Shown here: piece after piece, positions 1-5,381 of the stretch
Layout: every line of letters begins with the position of its first letter
How positions within the stretch are numbered: the first letter of the stretch is position 1
Assembly (NCBI GenBank): GCA_004293295.1
Contig: RDYC01000355.1
Coordinates: 1 to 5,687 of the forward strand
Direction: 5' to 3'
DNA length: 5,687 nucleotides
From: Bacteroidota bacterium
Lineage (GTDB): Bacteria; Bacteroidota; Bacteroidia; UKL13-3
Notes under the pieces: generated by a model
The model's database searches: none
The model's input: only the letters and a program-made list of their open reading frames with translations
Told to the model about the DNA's origin: nothing
Position numbers and translations under genes: made by a program

Positions 1-1
1 C

Positions 2-838
2 CCGCATACGTTGGTTGGTGGCAAGGTGGTAAAAATGCCGCTCACCAATATTGACAACATGGGACCCAGTGCTTCCATTAACTCTTGTGTAAGCGATATG
101 AAAAACTGGTTATTGCTGCAACTGGACATGGGTAAATTTAATGGGCAACAATTAATTCCTGCAGGTGTAATTGCAGAAACGCGTAGATCGAATATGGTAG
201 TAGGTGATGTGTATAGCAAGGCATTTAAAAGCAAACATTTTTCTACTTATGGGCTGGGTTGGTTTTTGTATGATTACGAGGGGCGCAGGATTATTGAACA
301 TAGCGGTGGGGCCAACGGGTTTGTTACCAAAACAGAGTTTATTCCTGAGGAGCAATTGGGTGTAATTGTTTACACCAATACCGATGCCAACCGCTTGTAT
401 GATGCCTTGTGTAAACAGGTAATTGAAGCTTACCTGAATGTGCCCTACCGCAATGTGAGTGAGTTGTATTTTAACAATGCAAAAATGGGTAAGGACGCTG
501 AAGATAAAACACTTAAAGCTTACCGCGATACCATTAACCAAGGTATAAAAATGGAACTAAAACCAACGGAGTATTGTGGCACCTATCGCAATGTTTTTTA
601 TGGCAAGGCAGAAATAAAACAAGTGAAAGGAAAGCTGGAATTGCACTTGGAACATCACCCCAACAATATTGGAAAATTAGAGTATGTGAACCAACACCGC
701 TTTTTGTGTACCTTTAGCGACATTACTTGTGGTGTTGAACCTTTTTATGTAAACGTGGAAAATGGTAAAGTAAAAAGCATTACCGTTAAGGTAAATGATT
801 TTATTGATTACCTGAGCTACGAGTTTGTAAGGGAATAG
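2..838 (+). CDS. Serine hydrolase, beta-lactamase family, with C-terminal DUF3471-like domain (5' truncated)
   Basis: The frame is open to the left edge, so the start and the upstream SxxK and YxN active-site motifs lie outside the window. The TTG at 11 is internal and not a convincing start. The visible part begins with PHTLVGGK, then DNMGPSASINSCVSDMKNW, which matches the 'aGginSs..DMakW' segment of class C beta-lactamase/esterase-like (PF00144) proteins. HSGG at 299-310 is the expected third active-site motif (KTG/HxG), followed by GFVTKTEFIPEEQLGVIVYTN, the typical strand after it. From about base 570, the pattern EYCGTYRNVFYG ... GKLELHL ... GKLEYVNQHRF fits a DUF3471 beta domain. Family members hydrolyse ester or amide bonds through an acyl-serine and are often exported; the substrate cannot be predicted. 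Stop is TAG at 836-838. It converges on the next gene across a repeat array that begins 9 bp after the stop. Confidence 0.9.
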   Translation, partial: PHTLVGGKVVKMPLTNIDNMGPSASINSCVSDMKNWLLLQLDMGKFNGQQLIPAGVIAETRRSNMVVGDVYSKAFKSKHFSTYGLGWFLYDYEGRRIIEHSGGANGFVTKTEFIPEEQLGVIVYTNTDANRLYDALCKQVIEAYLNVPYRNVSELYFNNAKMGKDAEDKTLKAYRDTINQGIKMELKPTEYCGTYRNVFYGKAEIKQVKGKLELHLEHHPNNIGKLEYVNQHRFLCTFSDITCGVEPFYVNVENGKVKSITVKVNDFIDYLSYEFVRE

Positions 839-847
839 CGGTAACAA

Positions 848-973
848 GCACGAACAAGATGTTCGAGCAAGCTTAGATGGAATAAATAACATCGTTTGTG
901 CTAACGACTCATAAACCATCGTTTGCGCTAACGTCTCCGTTAGTGCAAACGAAGCAAACAAATCAACTTAAAA
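848..973. repeat. Long repeat unit L1
   Basis: This 126-bp unit holds the palindrome CGAACA-AGA-TGTTCG at 851-865. The large hairpin has arms TCGTTTGCGCTAACG (919-933) and CGTTAGTGCAAACGA (938-952) around loop TCTC. A further copy of the left arm with one change (TCGTTTGTGCTAACG) lies at 892-906. The unit begins 9 bp after the hydrolase stop codon, so its stems could act on the 3' end of that transcript, although no T-run follows to mark a classical terminator. Confidence 0.9.
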
Positions 974-1097
974 GCTCGAACAGGATGTTCGCGCAAGCTT
1001 AGATGGAATAAATAACATCGTTTGTGCTAACGACTCATAAACCATCGTTTGCGCTAACGTCCCGTTAGTGCAAACGAAGCAAACAAATCATATAAAA
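974..1097. repeat. Long repeat unit L2
   Basis: This 124-bp unit is nearly identical to L1. It differs by a few substitutions in the opening palindrome (CGAACA-GGA-TGTTCG), a one-base shorter hairpin loop and an altered tail. Hairpin arms lie at 1045-1059 and 1063-1077 around loop TCC. Its tail AATCATATAAAA also occurs in unit L8, about 4 kb away. Confidence 0.9.
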
Positions 1098-1169
1098 TCA
1101 CGAACAAGATGTTCGAGCAAGCTTACATAGAATAAATGAAATTATTAGTGCAAACAAATCAACTTAAAA
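1098..1169. repeat. Short repeat unit S3
   Basis: This 72-bp unit has the opening palindrome at 1100-1114. The stretch CATAGAATAAATGAAATTAT then leads directly to TTAGTGCAAAC, so the two TCGTTTG copies and the left hairpin arm are absent. The junction AATAAATGAAAT is shared with the other short units and differs from AATAAATAACATCG of every long unit. Confidence 0.85.
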
Positions 1170-1290
1170 GCACGAACAAGATGTTCGAGCAAGCTTAGAT
1201 GGAATAAATAACATCGTTTGTGCCAACGTATCATAAACCATCGTTTGCGCTAACGTCCCGTTAGTACAAACGAAAAACAAATCCTTAAAA
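1170..1290. repeat. Long repeat unit L4
   Basis: This 121-bp unit has hairpin arms at 1241-1255 and 1259-1273 around loop TCC. The right arm is CGTTAGTACAAACGA, adding one true mismatch to the usual G-T pair. The variant GTGCCAACGTATCATAAACC in the interior is shared with L8 in the second cluster and with no other unit here. Confidence 0.88.
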
Positions 1291-1368
1291 GCACGAACAA
1301 GATGTTCGCGCAAGCATATATAGAATAAATGAAATTGTTAGTGCAAACGAAGCAAACAAACCTTAAAA
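1291..1368. repeat. Short repeat unit S5
   Basis: This 78-bp unit has the palindrome at 1293-1307, then TATAGAATAAATGAAATTG and TTAGTGCAAACGAAGCAAAC. Like S3 it lacks the left hairpin arm but keeps the right one. It carries the short-class junction AATAAATGAAAT. Confidence 0.85.
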
Positions 1369-1503
1369 GCTCGAACAGGATGTTCAAGCAAGCTTAGATG
1401 GAATAAATAACATCGTTTGTGCAAACGACTCATAAACAATCGTTTGCGCTAACGTCTCCGTTAGTGCAAACGAACAAGATGTTCGCGCATACCTATGGAA
1501 TAA
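1369..1503. repeat. Long repeat unit L6 fused to a partial unit P7
   Basis: L6 has the imperfect palindrome CGAACA-GGA-TGTTCA and hairpin arms at 1440-1454 and 1459-1473 around loop TCTC. Its right arm runs directly into the next palindrome, CGAACA-AGA-TGTTCG at 1471-1485, so the two share CGA and the usual GCAAACAAATC tail is missing. P7 decays after TATGGAATAA, about 10 bp before the protease stop. The fusion looks like a deletion at short homology (CGAA). The 1471-1485 palindrome lies 25 bp beyond the 3' end of the minus-strand operon. Confidence 0.85.
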
Positions 1504-1510
1504 GCAATTA

Positions 1511-2959
1511 CTATCTTGTTTTGATGTTTAGCTTTTCAATGGCCACTTCAATAGGAATGGATAGGTTTAACCCCTCAGCTCCCCTAAATTTATAGGTATT
1601 GATGCCTATTACAGCCCCTTGCTCATTCAGTAAAGGCCCACCACTATTACCAGGGTGCACTGAGGCATCAGTTTGCAGAAAAGTACGCCCTTCAAAAGTA
1701 CGTTTTGCACTAAGTATACCGCGTGTTACGGTTTGTCCAAACTCTTCCATCTTGGGTGTTCCAATAGCAAATACATCGCTGCCTACAACTGTTTTTTCTG
1801 AACTACCCAACGGCAATGGCGTAAAACCTTTGCCTTTAAGTTTTATTAATGCCAAATCAAAATCGGCATTGCTGTACACCAACTCTGCGGGTATATTAAA
1901 CCCATTCTCAAATAAAACAGATATTTCCTTTGAGCCATCAATTACGTGATGATTGGTGATGATGTAACCATCCGTTGAAATCACAAACCCACTTCCATGC
2001 CCTTCATCTGCTTTAATCGTTACGCATGATTTGGTGGAGTTGCTTAACATATCAGCGCGGGTTTTATAGGTTGATGCGTACTTGGCTATCAAAATTTCAT
2101 TGGGGTTAATGCTTTCATCAAGTTTTTTTACCTTTTCTTGCTTTAGCACCACTGCCGCAAAAGTATCCTCGTTTATTAAGTTAATTAAGGCATCTCTAAA
2201 CCCCTCTTTTATCACAAATTCGGCATCACCGTTTGCTTTGGTATATGTTCCTTTTGTGGTGTAGGTAAACACCACCTTGTTTTTAATCCGGTTATAAATT
2301 TGCCATTCAATTTCCACATCAGCCGTATTGGTTGCCACAAAACCACCCGTGTAATTGCTCACAAAATTCAACCCTTTCATATTGCCACCAATCAGTAGTT
2401 TAGGACTAACAGCCTCTTCATCGGCAAATAGCTTGCCTTGTTTCACTACCTCATAACCGCCATTACCCAATTCTCGCTCTGCAATCGTATTAAACTCAAC
2501 TGTGGCATTGGTCATGCCGGATTCTTCCCAATAAAATGGGCGTTTGTTGTTGTTACGAACCACCTCTCCTATCTTTTGTCCGTTGGTAAAATCAATCACC
2601 ATTTTTTCAAAAGCCATTGGCAATTTTTGTTCACCTTCTTGAATTTTTTTGTATTTGCGCTTTAATGAGAACTCCAGTTTATAGCCTTTATTGGCATCAA
2701 ACTCTTTATAATTTTGGGCATCAATCCAAAAACTGGTATCCATAAACCCATCGCGCTTAATGGTTAATTTGTATTTAAGGTATTCGTTAAAATCAAGCTT
2801 CACCCTATCGTTAAATGGCGTTACCCCAATGCTGCTTCCGTTTAACAAAACGGTTGCGTTTTCAGGTGTTACCAGTACACTCAGTTTAATTTGTTGTGCG
2901 CTTACATTAGCAGTTATTGCCAAGCCCAGTAAGGCACTAAATAATAGGTTAAGTTTCAT
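1511..2959 (-). CDS. Exported PEGA-domain trypsin-like (S1C/HtrA-type) serine protease
   Basis: 482 residues. Residues 1-21 form a signal peptide with a likely cut after ANVSA, so the protein is exported. Residues 24-98 resemble a PEGA domain (LSVLVTPENATVLLNGSSIG, then VTPF and the later DGF). Residues about 110-280 form a middle region I do not recognise. Residues about 310-478 are a trypsin-like protease domain of HtrA type: GHGSGFVIS leads to TNHHVI with catalytic H338, DFDLALIKL gives D368, and HPGNSGGPLL gives S439. The full triad suggests an active endopeptidase. The chain ends soon after the protease domain, so the PDZ domains of DegP/DegS are absent. It is the last gene of the operon and starts 11 bp after the lipoprotein stop. 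The ATG at 2959 fits because the signal peptide begins there. PEGA domains are often found in surface-associated proteins, so cell-wall or surface tethering is possible. Confidence 0.93.
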   Translation of the reverse strand: MKLNLLFSALLGLAITANVSAQQIKLSVLVTPENATVLLNGSSIGVTPFNDRVKLDFNEYLKYKLTIKRDGFMDTSFWIDAQNYKEFDANKGYKLEFSLKRKYKKIQEGEQKLPMAFEKMVIDFTNGQKIGEVVRNNNKRPFYWEESGMTNATVEFNTIAERELGNGGYEVVKQGKLFADEEAVSPKLLIGGNMKGLNFVSNYTGGFVATNTADVEIEWQIYNRIKNKVVFTYTTKGTYTKANGDAEFVIKEGFRDALINLINEDTFAAVVLKQEKVKKLDESINPNEILIAKYASTYKTRADMLSNSTKSCVTIKADEGHGSGFVISTDGYIITNHHVIDGSKEISVLFENGFNIPAELVYSNADFDLALIKLKGKGFTPLPLGSSEKTVVGSDVFAIGTPKMEEFGQTVTRGILSAKRTFEGRTFLQTDASVHPGNSGGPLLNEQGAVIGINTYKFRGAEGLNLSIPIEVAIEKLNIKTR

Positions 2960-2970
2960 GTGCTAATCGG

Positions 2971-4158
2971 TTAATCAACGGTTACATTCACCGTTGTTTT
3001 AAAAGTGGTAGGACAAGGTTCTTCGGTGGTTACTTCCACATCAATAGGTATTTCTATGCCATTGGGGCAATTGGGAGCAATATCGAAACCAAAAGTACAG
3101 AATCCTTCTGCGAAGTCGCCTCGGTCAATAAATTCAATAAAGGACCCGAATACGTTAAAGCTATTTAAATAGGATGACGTGCTGGTAATTTTAACCTTAC
3201 TCGGGCTAAATTTTAAATCCCTCACACCGGAGTTCGTTACATCCATGCTTACCGTAAGCCTATTTCCGGGTAGCCTGCTTCCTGACACGATGGAAAATAG
3301 TGTAAAGTCTAATTTTGCCGTATTTGGTCGTATGGTAACAGATGTTTCCTTCTCTATATAACCTCCATCTTTATCAGTTACGGATATCATTACCGGCAAT
3401 ACGGTGTTATCCGGTATATTCTGAGGAAAACAATCGTTGGATGGTATATCCACTTGCCAGGATGATGTAACCGGGATGGCTAAGCCGTACGTTATGGTAT
3501 GTTCAAATGGGTAGGCCGCATTTAGACTGGTGATTTTTACCACAATATCATCAATATAATCTTTACCGGAATTATTTCCCATTACCAATTTAACCAAAGG
3601 AGTTAACCCCTTTGAATAGGAATACTCGGTGCCCCTCACATAATTTTGCCCTCTAACCGCAACAGATGCAAGGCTAAATATACTCTGCTTTGCAGCACTC
3701 ACCGTAAGCGTAAGCTGTGTGTTAAAAACATTGCCCTCGGTATCGGTTAGTTTTGCTTCACAGGTAAATGTTTGTCCTTCTGTTACATCCTTGGCAAGCA
3801 CTACCCTTAACACCCCAATATAAGTAGGTTTACCCACATAACTTGTTGTTGTTTTGCTTATTTCAAAGCCATTGATGGTAACTTTAGGACTTTTACTTAC
3901 AAACTCTACTGTTTTTATTTGGGCAAGTTTGGTACCCGTGTTTTTGAGCTCCACATAAATTCCGGCTGTTTCGCCTTTTTGTAATTTGCGATCGCTGTTG
4001 TTGTCGCTAATTACTTCGTAACCTGCAATCACTACATTGGGCGTTCCGCTTGCATTTAACAAATCGTTCGGGTTGTTGCGTTCATACTTTGAACAGGCTG
4101 TGATGCCAAATAATAAGGTGCAGAACAAGCCTTGAATGGCGTATTTTTTAAAAGTCAT
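2971..4158 (-). CDS. Lipoprotein with three tandem beta-sandwich (CARDB/Ig-like) domains
   Basis: 395 residues. The N-terminus is a lipoprotein signal: basic MTFKK, a hydrophobic core, and lipobox GITAC with the lipidated Cys at 22, followed by a polar linker rich in Asn. The rest falls into three stretches of similar length and layout, about 40-153, 159-277 and 282-394. Each opens with a hydrophobic strand (VVIAGYEVI, IFSLASVAV, LDFTLFSIV). In each, a segment with the pattern 'v.L.N.G' follows (VELKNTG, LVMGNNSG, MDVTNSG), and each ends in an alternating strand (TLTV, TSVTI, VNVTV). This resembles CARDB-type adhesion or scaffold domains, but the family is inferred from pattern. No catalytic motif is visible. 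It is the middle gene of the operon and probably an envelope-anchored binding or structural partner of the protease. No acidic surface-export signal follows the Cys, so periplasmic-facing placement is as likely as surface display. Confidence 0.85.
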   Translation of the reverse strand: MTFKKYAIQGLFCTLLFGITACSKYERNNPNDLLNASGTPNVVIAGYEVISDNNSDRKLQKGETAGIYVELKNTGTKLAQIKTVEFVSKSPKVTINGFEISKTTTSYVGKPTYIGVLRVVLAKDVTEGQTFTCEAKLTDTEGNVFNTQLTLTVSAAKQSIFSLASVAVRGQNYVRGTEYSYSKGLTPLVKLVMGNNSGKDYIDDIVVKITSLNAAYPFEHTITYGLAIPVTSSWQVDIPSNDCFPQNIPDNTVLPVMISVTDKDGGYIEKETSVTIRPNTAKLDFTLFSIVSGSRLPGNRLTVSMDVTNSGVRDLKFSPSKVKITSTSSYLNSFNVFGSFIEFIDRGDFAEGFCTFGFDIAPNCPNGIEIPIDVEVTTEEPCPTTFKTTVNVTVD

Positions 4159-4162
4159 GTTG

Positions 4163-4930
4163 TTAAAATTTATAGGTTATACTAAACTGTGACGTTCCAT
4201 TTAATTGTTGTACAGGAGGCACATAACCAAAACTAACGTTAGATGCAGGGCTGGTGCTTGCAGTTGTTTTTTTGCCCGATTTTACTTTTAGTGCCACCTG
4301 TATAATATCCAAGGCCCATATGCCTAAACCAATTCCGGTAAAAACAACAAACCTACTTTGGCCATTATTGGCATCCTTAAAATGTTTGTCAATATCGCTT
4401 TGTACAAAGGCATCTTGGTAGTTTTTGTACGATTTTTCGGCTTGCATTTTACTGATAACACCGTAGGCAATGCAACCATAGCTTGCAATGGCAATGCTTG
4501 TGGCCATTGCTCCACCATTTTTGTACAGGTACTTATTGCCCAAGCCCGGCACCAAAACCGATTTTAGGACGGCCTTGTTGTTTACCATAATGGTGTGGTA
4601 TGTGAGGTTTGTAAACAAAACCCCATAATTGGTTTTAGCATCCAAGCCATTTGCCTCCATAGGAATACGCAGGGTTTTGGGTGAACCTCCGGTAACCTCG
4701 TTAACGTCCCCATTCACTTGGGTGAGTTTAATAATTCTAAAAGTATTGGAATCAACCAATTTAACGGTAAACACATACTTGTTGGCGGCATTATCGTCCA
4801 AAATCTGGTAGTTAACCACCAAATCAGTTGCTGTTTTGGTAATGCCGGTAATTTTCACCTTCTCGTTATGTTGCGCAATGGCCAAAAATTGGCAACACAT
4901 CACCAAAAAGAGCAAACTTAGTGCTTTCAT
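4163..4930 (-). CDS. Exported membrane protein with N-terminal Ig-like region and DUF5683-like core
   Basis: 255 residues. Residues 1-19 are a signal peptide (cut after AIA); the CC at 12-13 does not fit a lipobox. Residues about 24-110 are beta-rich (VKITGITKTATDLVVNYQIL) and may be an Ig or fibronectin-type fold. At 122-140, LKSVLVPGLGNKYLYKNGG matches the 'PGlGq.Y' signature seen in Bacteroidota DUF5683-type proteins. It is followed by a hydrophobic segment (about 140-160), a charged stretch with SYKNYQDA, and a second hydrophobic segment (about 194-216). The C-terminus ends in alternating strand residues with a final Phe (SQFSITYKF), as in many Bacteroidota envelope proteins. The function is unknown. 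As first gene of the operon it could anchor or position the lipoprotein and protease. The ATG at 4930 starts the signal peptide directly. Confidence 0.85.
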   Translation of the reverse strand: MKALSLLFLVMCCQFLAIAQHNEKVKITGITKTATDLVVNYQILDDNAANKYVFTVKLVDSNTFRIIKLTQVNGDVNEVTGGSPKTLRIPMEANGLDAKTNYGVLFTNLTYHTIMVNNKAVLKSVLVPGLGNKYLYKNGGAMATSIAIASYGCIAYGVISKMQAEKSYKNYQDAFVQSDIDKHFKDANNGQSRFVVFTGIGLGIWALDIIQVALKVKSGKKTTASTSPASNVSFGYVPPVQQLNGTSQFSITYKF

Positions 4931-5085
4931 GAGCTATACAATTAAAATTGGAGCGCAATATAATTGGAAATATTTAATATTTATTGCTGTTCGTTTGGAA
5001 GTTAAAGCATTACTGAACAGCCCGTTTAATAGCTAGATTAGCACTGTTTTTTTCCGAAACATCCTTGTTTGCAAGAGCTGGATGT
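4931..5085. promoter_or_regulatory. Upstream region of the minus-strand operon
   Basis: This AT-rich stretch should contain the operon promoter, reading leftwards, but I see no clear match to the Bacteroidota TTTG / TAnnTTTG consensus. It holds an inverted repeat GCTGTTC (4986-4992) and GAACAGC (5015-5021) separated by 22 bp, a plausible dimeric-regulator site. A second inverted pair, AACATCC (5058-5064) and GGATGTT (5080-5086), lies at its right border. Neither is followed by a T-run in either direction, so neither is a typical terminator. Confidence 0.35.
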
Positions 5086-5118
5086 TGGTGCAAACGATGC
5101 AAACAAATCAACATAAAA

Positions 5119-5242
5119 CCACGAACAGGATGTTCGCGCAAGCTTAGATGGAATAAATAACATCGTTTGTGCCAACGTATCATAAACCCTCGTTTGCGCT
5201 AACGTCCCGTTAGTGCAAACGAAGCAAACAAATCATATAAAA
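5119..5242. repeat. Long repeat unit L8
   Basis: This 124-bp unit has palindrome CGAACA-GGA-TGTTCG at 5122-5136. Hairpin arms lie at 5190-5204 and 5208-5222 around loop TCC, with the usual single G-T pair. Its interior variant GTGCCAACGTATCATAAACC matches L4, while its tail AATCATATAAAA and its GGA-TGTTCGCGC opening match L2. Confidence 0.9.
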
Positions 5243-5310
5243 GCTCGAACAAGATGTTCGAGCAAGCTTAGATGGAATAAATGAAATCAATAATGTTTGT
5301 GCAATCGTAA
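5243..5310. repeat. Short repeat unit S9
   Basis: This unit opens with the most perfect version of the small palindrome, GCTCGAACA (5243-5251) and TGTTCGAGC (5255-5263), nine paired bases around AGA. It carries the short-class junction AATAAATGAAAT and then decays through GTTTGTGCAATCGTAA. The right-hand boundary is approximate. Confidence 0.8.
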
Positions 5311-5381
5311 GTTAGATTTTTTTGATAAAAGTGTTTGATATTTCAAAAATTGATCGAATTTAGATCTAAAGTCATGCGGAT
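5311..5381 (+). promoter_or_regulatory. Methyltransferase leader with GATC-centred 12-bp palindrome
   Basis: The perfect palindrome TTTAGATCTAAA spans 5359-5370, ending 11 bp before the methyltransferase ATG, with GATC at 5363-5366. A second GATC at 5352-5355 is offset by 11 bp, about one helical turn. Upstream are two direct copies of TTTGATA (5321-5327 and 5334-5340); the second is part of the inverted repeat TTTGA-TATT-TCAAA (5334-5347). The site suits a regulator operator or methylation-sensitive autoregulation. No confident promoter hexamers are visible. Confidence 0.45.

Larger units (their letters stand above)
848..1503. repeat. Tandem array of long and short hairpin repeats (cluster 1)
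   Basis: Seven units follow head to tail, starting at 848, 974, 1098, 1170, 1291, 1369 and about 1471. Each opens with the near-invariant palindrome CGAACA-RGA-TGTTCG and continues with an AAGCTTAGATGGAATAAAT-like stretch. Long units then carry two direct copies of TCGTTTGYGCYAACG, the second facing CGTTAGTGCAAACGA to form a 15-bp stem. Units end with a GCAAACAAATC...TTAAAA-like tail. Short units lack the interior. The array fills the gap between two convergent genes and contains no credible coding sequence. I do not recognise the family; it could be a REP-like or MITE-derived element or an expanded intergenic repeat. Confidence 0.95.
1511..4930 (-). other. Probable three-gene envelope operon
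   Basis: Three minus-strand genes follow one another with gaps of 4 bp (4159-4162) and 11 bp (2960-2970), which implies one transcript beginning upstream of 4930. All three products start with a signal peptide, one of them with a lipobox, so the whole unit points outside the cytoplasm. Their joint role is inferred from spacing and export signals only. The unit is bounded on both sides by the same repeat family. Confidence 0.8.
5086..5310. repeat. Second cluster of the hairpin repeat family (cluster 2)
   Basis: Same family and same orientation as the 848-1503 array. It consists of a decayed 3' end of a unit (5086-5118, GGTGCAAACGATGCAAAC...), a full long unit at 5119-5242 and a short unit from 5243. 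Here the repeats sit between divergent genes, so they are not specific to gene ends. Confidence 0.93.

Noticed and set aside
677..961. Minus-strand reading frame of 94 codons across the hydrolase end and first repeat
   Set aside because: It overlaps the well-supported hydrolase in antisense and extends into repeat DNA; its sequence is only a translation of the repeat and shows no domain.
848..1503. CRISPR array
   Set aside because: Units follow without unique spacers, unit lengths vary from 72 to 126 bp, and whole units rather than short repeats are conserved; no cas genes are present.
1599..1949. Plus-strand frame of 116 codons opposite the protease
   Set aside because: It is the antisense shadow of the protease catalytic domain, whose motifs are unambiguous.
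2976..2996. Inverted repeat CAACGGT / ACCGTTG at the end of the lipoprotein gene as a terminator
   Set aside because: It lies within the coding end (VNVTV codons), no T-run follows, and the protease starts 11 bp after the stop, so it is more likely a chance result of repeated codons.
5046..5086. Hairpin with T-run as a rho-independent terminator
   Set aside because: The T-run at 5046-5053 precedes the stem on the plus strand and is an A-run after it on the minus strand, so the geometry is wrong in both directions.
5293..5324. Bacteroidota promoter (TTTG ... TAGATTTT) before the methyltransferase
   Set aside because: The spacing of about 13 bp is too short for the usual 19-21 bp between the two elements, so I do not call it.
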